Shown: positions 21,059 to 32,814 of the stretch, piece by piece | Layout of the letters: each line of letters begins with the position of its first letter | Position numbering within the stretch: the stretch's first letter is position 1 | Assembly: GCA_003326205.1 (NCBI GenBank) | Contig: LWTK01000041.1 | Span: forward strand, 85,994-149,993 | Source: Nostoc sp. ATCC 43529 | Lineage (GTDB): Bacteria > Cyanobacteriota > Cyanobacteriia > Cyanobacteriales > Nostocaceae | Reading direction: 5' to 3' | Length of the DNA: 64,000 bases | Made by a program: the position numbers and the translations under genes | The notes under the pieces: generated by a model | The model's input: the letters and a program-made list of their open reading frames with translations, nothing else | Told to the model about the DNA's origin: nothing | The model's database searches: none

Positions 21059-21532
21059 AGCAATAAAATTTTAGATATCAGCGGTCAGATATTTTACTAC
21101 ATTTGCGGCTATTATGCCTTAATTTTTACAAATAATTTTGGCAATGGTTGTAGCTAAGTATATACGTACAAATTAGTTATTAGTCATTAGTCATTAGTCA
21201 TTGGTCAAATGACAAAGGACGAAGTACAAAAGACGAATGAGACTTACTTAAAATAAGGAAAAATTTTTATTTAATTAAGATTTTAAACATTGACGAAATT
21301 TGTCGTAAATTCATAGTAACTAGGGAAGTAAGTTTGTTAAGCTCTGACAGTAACCCAAGTAGCGTACATTAAAACTTAGCCTGTTGCTGCTTGGTTACAT
21401 ATACCGTGGAGCAGTTTCTATAGAGAACAGCTGCATGGTTTTGCTGACAAATCTAGTGTTTATACATCAGCGAAAAAAGCGATCGCGATATCACTAACAG
21501 CAGATTTAAAGTCTAATAGCGAGACTAAGACC

Positions 21533-21859
21533 GTGAAGTATTTCTTTCTATCTGAGGGATGGACAGTTGCTAGAGTATGGGCATCTGACGGACTCTGGCA
21601 AATCACTGCATGGCGACGCCAACCAGATATTCAGCGAATGAATATTTGTTTAGTGGAAGAAAACGAATTGCTATGGCTTTATCGAGTTGAAGAAGCCATT
21701 TTAACTGTAGAAGTGAAGCCAATAACTTCTGTAAACGCCAGTCAGACCATCGGTCAAGTAGTACTCAAGCGTTTGATGAGTGCCGAACAAGTAATCGAAC
21801 GCCTGGGTAGCGCCCAAACGAAGTGTCACCTGCAAAATATCCAGCTGGTGGTTCAGTAA
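21533..21859 (+). CDS. Conserved hypothetical protein
   Basis: 108-aa intact ORF in a gene-sized gap; composition protein-like. Confidence 0.55.
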   Translation: MKYFFLSEGWTVARVWASDGLWQITAWRRQPDIQRMNICLVEENELLWLYRVEEAILTVEVKPITSVNASQTIGQVVLKRLMSAEQVIERLGSAQTKCHLQNIQLVVQ

Positions 21860-22335
21860 AAATTGGTCATAGGGCATGGGGCATAGGGCATGGGCTAGAG
21901 GGGCAGACAAAGAATAATAACTCTTAACTCCTCACTCCTCACTCCTCACTCCTAATGCCCCATGCCCAATGCCCCATTCCGTAAAGAAAAGATAAGCAAA
22001 TTTAATCCCTAACAGGATTGGTAGCGAAAAAACTTGGACATGCTACGCGATCGCATTAATTTACACGCTTGCAAACAGTTCCATCAATAGTTACACTTTT
22101 TAAAACATTCTCATTTTTGCTTGGCGATGGCTACCCTAAGGGGTAAATCTCCCGAAGCGAGTAAGCATTGCCAAACCACCACATTGTCTGACTTAATAAG
22201 ACTAAGTTGTGGTCAAACTCTGGCTCTGGCAATAACAAAAACAAAAGAGAGTTTTCTGAGTAGCGGTTTTCGTTTCTCAGAACCTCAGTAAGAAAATTGC
22301 TTTGTAAACTAACTCATCGAGGAGGAGCGTAGTCG

Positions 22336-23865
22336 ATGGGACTACCCTGGTACCGAGTACACACAGTCGTTCTGAACGATCCAGGGCGACTGATTTCTGT
22401 ACACCTGATGCATACTGCCTTAGTAGCAGGCTGGGCTGGTTCAATGGCACTGTACGAACTAGCTACTTTTGACTCAAGCGATCCGGTTCTCAACCCGATG
22501 TGGCGTCAAGGAATGTTCGTCCTACCCTTTATGGCACGTTTGGGCGTTACCCAATCTTGGGGTGGTTGGAGTGTTACCAGCGCTTCAACAGGCGATCCTG
22601 GCTTCTGGTCATTTGAAGGCGTTGCTGCGGCTCACATCGTTCTTTCCGGTCTGTTATTCCTAGCCGCCGTTTGGCACTGGGTTTACTGGGATTTGGAACT
22701 TTTTAGAGATCCCCGTACAGGTGAACCCGCTTTAGACTTGCCAAAAATGTTTGGCATTCACCTGTTCTTATCTGGTCTACTTTGCTTTGGCTTTGGTGCT
22801 TTCCACCTCACCGGACTATTTGGCCCGGGGATGTGGGTTTCTGACGCCTACGGTATAACTGGCAGCATCCAGCCAGTAGCGCCAGAATGGGGACCAGATG
22901 GTTTTAACCCGTATAACCCTGGGGGCATTGTGGCTCACCACATTGCTGCTGGTGTTGTTGGTATTATTGCAGGCTTATTCCACCTCACAGTCCGACCCCC
23001 CGAAAGGCTCTACAAAGCTCTACGGATGGGGAACATTGAAACAGTACTTTCTAGCAGTATCGCAGCAGTATTCTTCGCTGCTTTCGTGGTAGCTGGTACT
23101 ATGTGGTACGGTAACGCTACCACCCCCATTGAACTGTTTGGCCCTACCCGTTACCAATGGGATCAAGGCTACTTCCGTCAAGAAATTCAACGTCGCGTCC
23201 AAAACAGCGTTGGTCAAGGTGCAACCCTTGAGCAAGCTTGGTCGGCGATTCCAGAAAAACTAGCTTTCTACGATTATGTCGGCAATAGCCCTGCTAAAGG
23301 CGGTCTATTCCGTACAGGGCCAATGGTTAAGGGTGATGGCATTGCTCAATCTTGGCAAGGTCACGCTGTATTCAAAGATTCTGAAGGACGGGAATTGACC
23401 GTGCGTCGTCTCCCCAACTTCTTTGAAACCTTCCCAGTGGTCTTGACCGATGCAGATGGAATTGTCCGCGCTGACATTCCCTTCCGTCGGGCAGAATCGA
23501 AGTATAGCTTCGAGCAATCTGGTGTTACCGTTAGTTTCTACGGTGGTGACCTCAATGGTCAGACCTTTACAGACCCAGCCGATGTGAAGAAATATGCTCG
23601 TAAGGCTCAAGGCGGTGAAATCTTTGATTTTGACCGGGAAACCTTGAACTCTGATGGTGTATTCCGCACCAGTCCTAGAGGTTGGTTTACCTTTGGACAC
23701 GCTGTGTTTGCTCTCTTATTCTTCTTCGGTCACCTATGGCATGGCGCTCGTACAATCTACAGAGACGTATTTGCCGGTGTTGAAGCGGATCTAGAAGAAC
23801 AAGTTGAATGGGGTCTATTCCAGAAAGTGGGTGACAAGACAACCCGCCGGAAGGAAGCCCTCTAA
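22336..23865 (+). CDS. psbB: Photosystem II CP47 chlorophyll apoprotein
   Basis: [48 protein letters not shown]-type sequence; full-length 509 aa. Confidence 0.99.
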   Translation: MGLPWYRVHTVVLNDPGRLISVHLMHTALVAGWAGSMALYELATFDSSDPVLNPMWRQGMFVLPFMARLGVTQSWGGWSVTSASTGDPGFWSFEGVAAAHIVLSGLLFLAAVWHWVYWDLELFRDPRTGEPALDLPKMFGIHLFLSGLLCFGFGAFHLTGLFGPGMWVSDAYGITGSIQPVAPEWGPDGFNPYNPGGIVAHHIAAGVVGIIAGLFHLTVRPPERLYKALRMGNIETVLSSSIAAVFFAAFVVAGTMWYGNATTPIELFGPTRYQWDQGYFRQEIQRRVQNSVGQGATLEQAWSAIPEKLAFYDYVGNSPAKGGLFRTGPMVKGDGIAQSWQGHAVFKDSEGRELTVRRLPNFFETFPVVLTDADGIVRADIPFRRAESKYSFEQSGVTVSFYGGDLNGQTFTDPADVKKYARKAQGGEIFDFDRETLNSDGVFRTSPRGWFTFGHAVFALLFFFGHLWHGARTIYRDVFAGVEADLEEQVEWGLFQKVGDKTTRRKEAL

Positions 23866-24001
23866 GGAGCTAGGGACTGGGGACTGGGGACTGGCGACTA
23901 GGCAAAAAGTATTTAGGAATACTTTGTTAGTACCAATACCCAATCCCCAATACCAAATACCTAATCCCTCATTACTAGCTGGATAGGCAGGAACTCATAA
24001 A

Positions 24002-24106
24002 ATGGAAAGCGTTGCATACATCTTAATTTTTACCCTTTCTATAGGCGTTCTCTTTTTTGCGATCGCATTTCGCGAACCCCCCCGCTTTGAGAAAAAAGAG
24101 AAGTAA
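24002..24106 (+). CDS. psbT: Photosystem II reaction centre protein T
   Basis: MESVAYILIFTLSIGVLFFAIAFREPPRFEKKEK*, directly downstream of psbB (not in supplied ORF track because of its length). Confidence 0.97.
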   Translation: MESVAYILIFTLSIGVLFFAIAFREPPRFEKKEK

Positions 24107-24473
24107 GTCGCTATTACCACAACTTTAAGTGCATTCAATGTTAGTATCCGTTGCTACTAAATATTGTAGTAACGGATATTATTGTGTTTGTCATTAGTCA
24201 TTGGTTATTGGTTATTGGTCATTGGTCATTAGTCATTAGTCATTAGTTTTTTTGTGCATCCCCGCGTCTTTGCGTCCCCGCATCTCCCCATCTCCCAATC
24301 CTTTTAATATTGTGATATAATTTCCAATCTTGGGAGTTGATATGTGTTAACACTAGCTTTTCTGCGCTAGGATGAAAAAGGATGTTAAGTGCGGACTGCA
24401 TTAAAGACAGTTGCATGTACATCGCGTTTGTCGCACAACCTTTACGGAGACTAGAACCAGGAACTAAATCAGC

Positions 24474-25535
24474 ATGGTCAATCAGAATTTAACCGCTACA
24501 GAAATTGGATTCACTCACGAAGATTTCGCTGCTCTACTTGACAAATACGACTATCATTTTAGCCCTGGAGATATTGTACCAGGAACCGTTTTCAGTATAG
24601 AGCCGCGCGGCGCTCTGATTGACATTGGTGCTAAAACAGCAGCATACATACCCATACAGGAAATGTCTATTAACCGGGTCGATGCCCCGGAAGAAGTCTT
24701 ACAGTCAAACGAAACACGCGAATTTTTCATCCTCACCGATGAAAATGAAGATGGTCAGTTAACTCTTTCCATTCGCCGTATTGAATACATGCGGGCTTGG
24801 GAACGCGTGCGACAACTGCAAGCAGAAGACGCTACCGTTCGTTCTGGCGTATTTGCTACCAATCGTGGTGGTGCATTGGTAAGAATTGAAGGATTACGTG
24901 GTTTTATCCCCGGTTCCCACATCAGCACCCGCAAACCTAAAGAAGAATTGGTAGGCGAAGAACTACCGCTGAAATTCCTAGAGGTGGACGAAGAACGCAA
25001 CCGCCTAGTTCTATCTCACCGTCGCGCGTTAGTTGAACGCAAGATGAACCGCCTAGAAGTTGGCGAAGTAGTAATTGGTACAGTTCGTGGTATCAAACCC
25101 TACGGTGCTTTCATTGACATCGGCGGCGTTAGCGGTCTACTACACATTTCTGAGATTTCTCACGAACATATTGATACACCTCATAGCGTGTTCAATGTCA
25201 ATGATGAAGTGAAAGTTATGATCATTGATTTAGACGCAGAAAGAGGTCGGATTTCTCTATCTACCAAGCAATTAGAACCAGAACCTGGTGATATGATTAA
25301 AAACCGGGATTTGGTCTATGATAAAGCAGAAGAAATGGCTGCTAAGTATCGCGAACAGCTGTTAGCTAAGCAGCAAGGTAATACTGCTGCGCCTGCTGGA
25401 GTTCTGGAAGTTGTAGCAGATGAAGAAATTCCATCAGCAGTGGAAGTTGAAGACGAAATTCCCCCAGCTATTGAAGACGAGATTCCCGCAGCCACAGAAA
25501 CTGAGGACGAGATTCCCGCAGCTATCGAAGAGTAA
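24474..25535 (+). CDS. rpsA: 30S ribosomal protein S1
   Basis: S1 domains (VVIGTVRGIKPYGAFIDIGGVSGLLHISEISHEHI); acidic C-terminal repeats. Confidence 0.96.
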   Translation: MVNQNLTATEIGFTHEDFAALLDKYDYHFSPGDIVPGTVFSIEPRGALIDIGAKTAAYIPIQEMSINRVDAPEEVLQSNETREFFILTDENEDGQLTLSIRRIEYMRAWERVRQLQAEDATVRSGVFATNRGGALVRIEGLRGFIPGSHISTRKPKEELVGEELPLKFLEVDEERNRLVLSHRRALVERKMNRLEVGEVVIGTVRGIKPYGAFIDIGGVSGLLHISEISHEHIDTPHSVFNVNDEVKVMIIDLDAERGRISLSTKQLEPEPGDMIKNRDLVYDKAEEMAAKYREQLLAKQQGNTAAPAGVLEVVADEEIPSAVEVEDEIPPAIEDEIPAATETEDEIPAAIEE

Positions 25536-25584
25536 TACATTTATAGTTTTACTGTCTTTAATGAAGAGTATTAAAGCATTGTTG

Positions 25585-25605
25585 AAAGAGGGTTTTTCCC
25601 TCTTT
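25585..25605 (+). terminator. Rho-independent terminator after rpsA
   Basis: AAAGAGGG-TTTTT-CCCTCTTT followed by T-run. Confidence 0.85.
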
Positions 25606-25741
25606 TTTTATGTATTTAATCATTGGTCATTAGTAGAGACGCGATTATACTCTTACGAGAAGCCGCTCTTCGAGCGTCTACGTGTCTCTACAATAGTCAT
25701 TGGTCAAAGGGCAAATAACTAAATAAGTGGGGTGAAATATT

Positions 25742-26476
25742 TTGGTCACCATAAAATGTAAGAACGTCACTTTTTATAATGTTCAAGCAATTTTGTTTGA
25801 CAAGAATGGTACTCTAGAAGATTCAGAAACGTTCTTGCGATCGCTCGCACAAAAGGCAGCGAGATTGATAGACGCTCAAGTTCCCGGTGTTGGGGAACCT
25901 CTATTAATGGCATTTGGCGTCAATGGCAATATCCTCGACCCAGCAGGTATAGTATCAGTCTCGAGTCGCCGCGAAACAGAAATTGCTGCTGCGGCTTACA
26001 TTGCCGAAACTGGAAGAGGATGGTTTGAATGCTTAAAAATAGCTCGTCAAGCTTTGGATGAAGCGGAAAAATATGTTGGACTAACTCCTTCACCGTTGTT
26101 TGTGGGCAGTTTGGAAATATTGAAATATCTACACGAAGCTGGTGTAAAACTCGGTATCCTCTCAGCAGCGACAAGTGATGAAGTAAAACAGTTTGTATCC
26201 CATCACCAATTAGATGATTATATCCAGTTAGAAATGGGAGTGGATGAGGGGCCGAGTAAACCAGACCCAGTGCTATTTTTGCAAGCTTGCCAAGCCTTGG
26301 GAGTCGAACCCAGCGCTACCTTAATGGTGGGTGATTCCGTTGGTGATATGCAAATGGCGCGTGATGCTAAAGCCGCAGGTTGTATTGGAATCACTTGGGT
26401 GGGTAATTTGGATAATGTTAAAGGTGCAGATGTGGTGATTAATCAACTTGATGAAATTCAGATTTTAGAAGAGTAA
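25742..26476 (+). CDS. HAD-family hydrolase
   Basis: ILFDKNGTLEDSE (motif I), LGILSAATSDE, SKPDPVLF, MVGDSVGDMQMARDAKAAG. Confidence 0.92.
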   Translation: MVTIKCKNVTFYNVQAILFDKNGTLEDSETFLRSLAQKAARLIDAQVPGVGEPLLMAFGVNGNILDPAGIVSVSSRRETEIAAAAYIAETGRGWFECLKIARQALDEAEKYVGLTPSPLFVGSLEILKYLHEAGVKLGILSAATSDEVKQFVSHHQLDDYIQLEMGVDEGPSKPDPVLFLQACQALGVEPSATLMVGDSVGDMQMARDAKAAGCIGITWVGNLDNVKGADVVINQLDEIQILEE

Positions 26477-26707
26477 GAATTTAGAATTCACAATTGAGAA
26501 GATTTTTATACCCAAGTTAATGACGCTATAATTTACGAAAAAAACTTTTCAAACTCTTATTCCTCTGTTTCCTGTGCGTCTTCTGTGGTTCGATTTATGG
26601 ATGAAGTATTCTGTATTCTGACTACTGTACAATCACCATAATATTATTATTTTGTCAAGTTAAAAATGCTAATATACTAATTACTCTTCACAGTTGCAAA
26701 ACAAGCT

Positions 26708-27289
26708 ATGCAGAATACAGAACCAACGTTGAAACTTCGCTTGTGGACAGTTGAAGAATACCACCGGATGGCTGAGGCTGGGATTTTTGGTGCAGATGAA
26801 CGCGTGGAACTCCTGGAAGGAAAGATAATTTGGATGATTGCGAAAGGAACAGCTCATCGGTCAGCAGTGAATAGAACAGATAGATTGCTGCAAAATAGTT
26901 TAAGGAATCGGGCTTTTATATGTGTTCAAGACCCAGTAAAGTTAAATGAAAGGTCTGAACCAGAACCAGATATTGCTGTTGTGAAAGTAGATCCGCTAGA
27001 CTACGCAGACCATCATCCCACCCCAACAGAAGTTTATCTGATTATTGAAGTAGCAGATAGCAGCCTGAAACTAGACTGTGAAACCAAAGCTAAAGCATAT
27101 TCTCAAGCCGGAATTACAGATTATTGGGTGCTAGATGTGGTTAGCCGTCAATTGCACGTTTTTCGAGAACCAACTCAAGATGGCTATCAAAGTGAAGTTA
27201 TTTTAGTAGAAAATGCGACTATTTCACCTTTAAAATTTCCTGATTTAAGCATTGCAGTTTTGGAAATGTTACCCCCTATAGCTGGATAA
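26708..27289 (+). CDS. Uma2 family (PD-(D/E)XK nuclease-like) protein
   Basis: LWTVEEYHRMAEAGIFGADERVELLEGKI; PEPDIAVV; YLIIEVADSSLKLDCETKAKAYSQAGITDYWVLDV. Confidence 0.92.
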   Translation: MQNTEPTLKLRLWTVEEYHRMAEAGIFGADERVELLEGKIIWMIAKGTAHRSAVNRTDRLLQNSLRNRAFICVQDPVKLNERSEPEPDIAVVKVDPLDYADHHPTPTEVYLIIEVADSSLKLDCETKAKAYSQAGITDYWVLDVVSRQLHVFREPTQDGYQSEVILVENATISPLKFPDLSIAVLEMLPPIAG

Positions 27290-27334
27290 GTGAATTATCA
27301 ATTACGAATTAAGAATTATGAATTTTGATTAACT

Positions 27335-27381
27335 AAACCCCAGACTAATAACTGTGGAATTCAGCTATAAATCTGGGGTTT
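27335..27381. terminator. Candidate bidirectional terminator hairpin
   Basis: AAACCCCAGA ... TCTGGGGTTT between convergent genes. Confidence 0.6.
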
Positions 27382-27489
27382 TGAGCGTTATGGCAGTTGA
27401 AATAAAGTTTAGGACATAAACTGTTCGTAAAATCCCAACACTAAGAGACTTTCTTTGCCTGTTCCCTGCTATAACAAACTGGCAAAATT

Positions 27490-28506
27490 CTAAATTGAAT
27501 AAGACACTGGGAAGGACTTAGCATCCTTTGGCTTTACATATACCCGCTGTTTTGGTTCTAACTCTAATTGATTATAGCGATCGCGTGTTAAATGCGCCGT
27601 CACTACTTGCCCATCATCGCAAGTTAATTCTACCTGAATTTCCCAACCCAAATGTATCAAACGACTGACTATAGCAGGTGTAGTAGCACCGTTAGCAGTA
27701 GTTTCTAAAATCACGTCTTGGGGACGCAAAAAGACTTGGGGATGGGGTGTATCAAATCCAGTACTTTGAAAAATTCTCGAACTGCTAGGCAATACGTTCA
27801 CCGGGCCGATGAAACTCATCACAAATGCAGTGGCAGGATTATCATAAATTTCTGCTGGTGTTCCTACCTGTTCCACTCGCCCTTTATTCATTACCACAAC
27901 TTCATCGGAGACTTCCATTGCTTCCTCTTGGTCGTGGGTCACGAAAACCGTGGTAACGTGTACTTCGTCATGGAGGTTGCGTAACCATGCCCGTAGATCT
28001 TTGCGGACTTTAGCGTCAAGTGCGCCGAAGGGTTCATCTAACAATAAAACTTCGGGTTCTACCGCCAGTGACCTTGCTAATGCTACCCGTTGTCTTTGAC
28101 CACCAGAAAGTTGTGATGGATAGCGATCGCCTAATCCACTCAATTGCACCAATTCTAGCAACTGTTCTACACGTCCTTTAATCTTCTTTGGGTTTGCCTT
28201 GCGAATTTCTAAGCCAAAAGCAATATTCTGCCTCACAGTCAAATGCTTGAATAAAGCATAATGCTGAAACACAAATCCAATATTTCGTTCTTGCACAGTT
28301 TGATATGTCGCATCCTTGCCGGTCAGCAGAATTTTGCCACTATCTGGCATTTCTAAGCCTGCTATTAAACGCAGCAGAGTAGATTTACCAGAACCCGATG
28401 GCCCAAGCAACGCAACTAGCGAACCACTCTTAATTTCCAAGCTGACCTGATCTACTGCCTTGAAACTCCCGAATTGTTTGGAGACGTTCTCAACTACAAT
28501 GCCCAC
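27490..28506 (-). CDS. cysA: Sulfate/thiosulfate ABC transporter ATP-binding protein
   Basis: Walker [37 protein letters not shown]; CysA-like VRQNIAFGL and [10 protein letters not shown]. Confidence 0.88.
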   Translation of the reverse strand: MGIVVENVSKQFGSFKAVDQVSLEIKSGSLVALLGPSGSGKSTLLRLIAGLEMPDSGKILLTGKDATYQTVQERNIGFVFQHYALFKHLTVRQNIAFGLEIRKANPKKIKGRVEQLLELVQLSGLGDRYPSQLSGGQRQRVALARSLAVEPEVLLLDEPFGALDAKVRKDLRAWLRNLHDEVHVTTVFVTHDQEEAMEVSDEVVVMNKGRVEQVGTPAEIYDNPATAFVMSFIGPVNVLPSSSRIFQSTGFDTPHPQVFLRPQDVILETTANGATTPAIVSRLIHLGWEIQVELTCDDGQVVTAHLTRDRYNQLELEPKQRVYVKPKDAKSFPVSYSI

Positions 28507-28616
28507 TGCTGCTGTACCTCTGCAAATAAATCTACAGTTCCTTGCTAGGAATACTGTGTCTTACATATACCATACTAATTATTTTTGGATGAATAAGATT
28601 CAGGTAATTCTGACTT

Positions 28617-30038
28617 CTAGCGCAGTAGAGTATGAAATTTTAGTTGACCCAGGAGGCTAATCTTTTTTCCAAGACTTAACATGTAAACTTCATAATCTCC
28701 TGATTCTGCGAACTTACAGGATATTTCAGTTTCTGTGCTTTCGTTCCATTGACTCTCGCATTTTTTGATATCTTGTAGTTTTCGTTGGGTCTGTTGATTG
28801 TCTTCTAGCAAATTTACAGATCCTGGCAACTCCCAAAATGAAGACTCAGATTTTTGTACTTTAGTATAGAGGGCAACAATTTTTTTCCGGTAATTTGGAG
28901 AACTATTAATTTTAATTACAGCACGTTTTTCAACATTTGTTTTATATTCAGTTGGGGAAATTAGTGTTAAGTCTTCGATGAAAAATTGAGGGGTTAGAAG
29001 TGGCTTATTTTCAAAAGTATTGTAATCTTCACGGCGAGGTAAGAGTTGCCAATCTAATTGGTCAGGAAAATGACTAATACTCATTATTTGCGGAGGAAGG
29101 GTGAGATACTCTGTACTATAGGATGAAAATCGAATTTCGCTAGAATCCCGATCGTCCCAGGTCGTATCAACTAATTGCCAATTATCTAAAATTTTGACTG
29201 CATTCCAAGCATGATTTGTCCAATCATAATCGGAATTGACTAGTCTCACCACCTTAGGAATTAACTCCACAGGCGCTAAGTCTCGACGAATTTTACCTCT
29301 TATATAAACAACATCCGCACCTATAGCTCGTCCCAATGCCATGAAGAGATTAGCATAGCCTTCACAAACCCCTTTGTGAGTTAAAAAAACAGTTTTAGCA
29401 TCTTGAGCAGGTCGTATACCCGTTTTCAGCACGTCTAAATCATAGGTTACTCGACTAATAACATAGTCATGTATCGCTTTAATTCGTAAGTAAGGGTCTG
29501 ATTGATGTTGAGCAATATATTTTGCAACAGATTCAATACTTGTTTCTACATCTGATGGCATGTTGGCAATAATTGGGTCAATCCTTGTATTATCTTGCCA
29601 AGGCCAAGGTGAATTTAATACGGGAGGTGTAGGTTTATATACTATACTATTAACTAAATCATTAACTGTATTGGTAAATAGATACGGATTTGTTTGATAA
29701 ATTAAGGCTAGTATTAGTAATGTATAGCCTAATAAATATTTAGGTTTAATCCATTTAAAATTATTATTTTGCCACAACAAGAAAGATTGTGTATTGGATT
29801 GGTAACGAAGTAAAAATATTTTCTTCTTAAAAATAAAAACGATTAAAATGAGTGCGAAAATGCTAAATATCAGTGTTGTATTACTGATAGCTAAATTGCC
29901 TTGAAAAAACAAATATACACAGGCACTCACCATAGCCACAACTAGCAAAAGCACCCCAATCCGAACCATGCGTTTTCTCTTTTTCTGCTTCAGCTTACGA
30001 ACTTCTTCGAGAAAACGGTTTTCAAGACTTTCAGGCAT
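28617..30038 (-). CDS. Transglutaminase-like domain membrane protein
   Basis: HKGVCEGYANLFMALGRAIG (Cys), DWTNHAWNAVKI (His), LVDTTWDD (Asp) triad; N-terminal TMs. Confidence 0.88.
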   Translation of the reverse strand: MPESLENRFLEEVRKLKQKKRKRMVRIGVLLLVVAMVSACVYLFFQGNLAISNTTLIFSIFALILIVFIFKKKIFLLRYQSNTQSFLLWQNNNFKWIKPKYLLGYTLLILALIYQTNPYLFTNTVNDLVNSIVYKPTPPVLNSPWPWQDNTRIDPIIANMPSDVETSIESVAKYIAQHQSDPYLRIKAIHDYVISRVTYDLDVLKTGIRPAQDAKTVFLTHKGVCEGYANLFMALGRAIGADVVYIRGKIRRDLAPVELIPKVVRLVNSDYDWTNHAWNAVKILDNWQLVDTTWDDRDSSEIRFSSYSTEYLTLPPQIMSISHFPDQLDWQLLPRREDYNTFENKPLLTPQFFIEDLTLISPTEYKTNVEKRAVIKINSSPNYRKKIVALYTKVQKSESSFWELPGSVNLLEDNQQTQRKLQDIKKCESQWNESTETEISCKFAESGDYEVYMLSLGKKISLLGQLKFHTLLR

Positions 30039-30277
30039 AAAAGACCTTTGTGAAAAATAATCTATGTAATGGTTAAAGCTGGTATTTCATTTGTGTTACA
30101 AAAAAATTATACTAGTAAATTCTGCTGAACCAAAATTTTGCCTTAGCAATTTCGCTTTTTGTTTCAAAAAGTTAAGGAATATTGCATTTCAGTCAAAACC
30201 TGGAGGTAAAGCGCCAAATCAGCCGAAAGACCGTGGTAGTATGCTCTCGGTAAATGTGAAGATTGGGAGAAAGACCT

Positions 30278-31498
30278 TTGACACTACGGGTTGCTGTTAT
30301 TGGGTCAGGCCCTGCTGGTTCCTCTGCCGCTGAAACACTGGCAAAAGCTGGGATTGAAACCTACCTGTTTGAGCGCAAGCTAGACAACGCAAAGCCTTGC
30401 GGGGGCGCTATTCCCCTATGTATGGTGGGTGAATTTGACTTACCACCAGAGATTATCGATCGCCGCGTGCGGAAGATGAAAATGATTTCGCCTTCCAACC
30501 GCGAGGTTGATATCAATTTAGTAAATGAAGAAGAATATATAGGAATGTGCCGCCGGGAAGTCCTAGATGGCTTTTTGCGGAATCGTGCGGCAAAACTGGG
30601 TGCAAATTTAATTAATGCCACTGTTCATAAACTCGATATACCAGCAAACAATACCGAACCCTACACCATCCATTATGTTGACCATACAGAAACTGGTGCA
30701 GAAGGTGTTGCCAAAACCCTGAAAGTGGATGTCATTATTGGGGCTGATGGGGCAAATTCGCGGGTTGCCAAAGAAATGGATGCTGGGGATTATAATTATG
30801 CGATCGCTTTTCAAGAGCGGATTCGCTTACCCGAAGACAAAATGGCATACTACAACGACCTTGCTGAAATGTATGTCGGCAATGACGTTTCCACAGACTT
30901 CTACGCCTGGGTTTTCCCCAAATACGACCACGTAGCTGTCGGTACAGGCACAATGCACGTTAACAAAGCCAGCATCAAACAACTACAAGCTGGCATCCGC
31001 GCCCGTGCTTCTGAGAAACTGGCAGGCGGTAAAATCATCAAAGTAGAAGCCCACCCCATTCCCGAACATCCCCGTCCCCGTCGTGTTGTCGGTCGCATCG
31101 CTTTAGTGGGAGATGCTGCTGGTTACGTTACCAAGTCTTCTGGCGAAGGTATTTATTTTGCTGCCAAATCTGGGCGGATGTGTGCCGAAACCATTGTCGA
31201 AGCATCTAATAATGGTAACCGCATTCCCACAGAAGATGACCTCAAGATTTACTTGAAGCGTTGGGATAAAAAATACGGACTCACTTACAAAGTCCTGGAC
31301 ATTCTGCAAACCGTCTTCTATCGTTCCGACGCCACCCGCGAAGCCTTTGTGGAAATGTGCGACGACCTCGATGTACAGCGGCTAACATTCGATAGCTATC
31401 TGTATAAGACCGTTGTTCCAGCTAATCCCATCACCCAATTAAAAATTACTGCCAAAACAATTGCTAGCTTACTTCGCGGTAATGCCCTTGCACCCTAA
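30278..31498 (+). CDS. chlP: Geranylgeranyl reductase (chlorophyll phytyl side chain)
   Basis: LRVAVIGSGPAGSSAAETLAKAG FAD motif; KPCGGAIPLCMVGEFDLP; start likely TTG at 30278. Confidence 0.95.
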   Translation: MTLRVAVIGSGPAGSSAAETLAKAGIETYLFERKLDNAKPCGGAIPLCMVGEFDLPPEIIDRRVRKMKMISPSNREVDINLVNEEEYIGMCRREVLDGFLRNRAAKLGANLINATVHKLDIPANNTEPYTIHYVDHTETGAEGVAKTLKVDVIIGADGANSRVAKEMDAGDYNYAIAFQERIRLPEDKMAYYNDLAEMYVGNDVSTDFYAWVFPKYDHVAVGTGTMHVNKASIKQLQAGIRARASEKLAGGKIIKVEAHPIPEHPRPRRVVGRIALVGDAAGYVTKSSGEGIYFAAKSGRMCAETIVEASNNGNRIPTEDDLKIYLKRWDKKYGLTYKVLDILQTVFYRSDATREAFVEMCDDLDVQRLTFDSYLYKTVVPANPITQLKITAKTIASLLRGNALAP

Positions 31499-31528
31499 GT
31501 GAATTCAGAATTTAGAATTCCAACATCA

Positions 31529-31571
31529 GGAGCAGAGAATTCATAATCTGGAATTATGAATTCTCTGCTCC
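31529..31571. terminator. Strong hairpin downstream of chlP
   Basis: 19-bp perfect stem GGAGCAGAGAATTCATAAT / ATTATGAATTCTCTGCTCC, loop CTGGA. Confidence 0.75.
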
Positions 31572-31848
31572 TCTGCTATTATTTTATCAAATAGCAACTT
31601 GATATTAAATTGACAAGTGTTAAGATAGTCAATTTGGTTGCTGGTTATAAGGTTTGTAAGAAAAATTACAAAATTCATCAATGTTTGCAAAATCCATAAA
31701 ATAGGTTTAATAAATATAAATTACTCAATAAGATTTAAAAAAATACATATAAATACTTCATGAAAACTACAAAAAGATGTTGGCACATTTTGCGTAAATT
31801 TACTACGGTAGACTGGAGACTTACTAAAGAGAAGCTCCAGGGTGAGAA

Positions 31849-32571
31849 TTGAAACCTAAGTTTATGAAGCAAAGTTTAGTTGTTGCAACTGCCTTATCTA
31901 GTTTTTTTGTGACTGCGACCACAGCATTTGGCTTCTCTGGTCAAGCACAAGCTTTTTCTTTTTCTGGTATCTCCAGTGGTACATGGGGAGTACCCACTCC
32001 AGGAAGCCTTGATACCAACCCCACATTTACAGGTGTAGGAACCAACACATTTACTTGGGGTGAACCTTCTGCACCATCAACACTTCCAAATAAACTTATT
32101 TTTGATGGAAGTTCCTTTTCAGTAAACACCGACTCTGTATTTAAAATAGGTGAATTGAGGTACTTTAACGAAACAGTACTTAAAGGCACAAGCGTTGAAT
32201 TTGTACCTTTAAATCTTAATCTATCCCTCAACTCCCCCGTTGGAATCAACCAAGCTTTTGACTTCGACTTCCGTTTGGTGAATACAGCGAATACCGCAAC
32301 AAATCCGCCAGAACAAAATGCAGATTTTGTATTCATAGACACAAACTTGAGCGATAAGACTTTTACCTTTGCAGGTAATAAATACACACTTGAGCTAACA
32401 GGCTTTAATCCAACTGTTCCTCAGTTCAGTATTCAAGCACTTGAAGGAGGCACAACTACAACATCTGTTTATGCCAAAATTAAAACAATACCAGAACCTG
32501 CAACAATAGCAGGTTTATCCTTGCTAGGAATATACTTCTTATCTCGGAAAAAATCCTTGCAAAAAAATTAA
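31849..32571 (+). CDS. PEP-CTERM protein, probably choice-of-anchor K type
   Basis: SGTWGVPTP...TNTFTWGEP; C-terminal IPEPATIAGLSLLGIYFLSRKK; start TTG 31849 or ATG 31864. Confidence 0.82.
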   Translation: MKPKFMKQSLVVATALSSFFVTATTAFGFSGQAQAFSFSGISSGTWGVPTPGSLDTNPTFTGVGTNTFTWGEPSAPSTLPNKLIFDGSSFSVNTDSVFKIGELRYFNETVLKGTSVEFVPLNLNLSLNSPVGINQAFDFDFRLVNTANTATNPPEQNADFVFIDTNLSDKTFTFAGNKYTLELTGFNPTVPQFSIQALEGGTTTTSVYAKIKTIPEPATIAGLSLLGIYFLSRKKSLQKN

Positions 32572-32718
32572 CTCTAGGAATCATATTTGATTTTTGAAAT
32601 TATCTACTTACGCAGGGAATGGGTATTAGGGAATCAGGCTTTGAATCTATACATTTTTTAAAAAATCAAATCATAATCCTGCAAACAACAGATTTAGTAA
32701 ATTATCCAAGTCAGAATT

Positions 32719-32814
32719 CAATACAGTTCAGATAAGACCAAAACACTTGTAGAGACGGCGATTTATCGCGTCTGTTAAACCCACAATTTTGTACAATTAG
32801 CCTGAACTGTATTG
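32719..32814. mobile_element. 96-bp MITE-like element with TIR CAATACAGTTCAG and 10-bp TSD AGTCAGAATT
   Basis: TIRs CAATACAGTTCAG / CTGAACTGTATTG; perfect duplication AGTCAGAATT at 32709-32718 and 32815-32824. Confidence 0.9.

Noticed and set aside
22469-23700. Alternative-frame and antisense ORFs inside psbB
   Set aside because: Shadow ORFs of a highly conserved coding gene.
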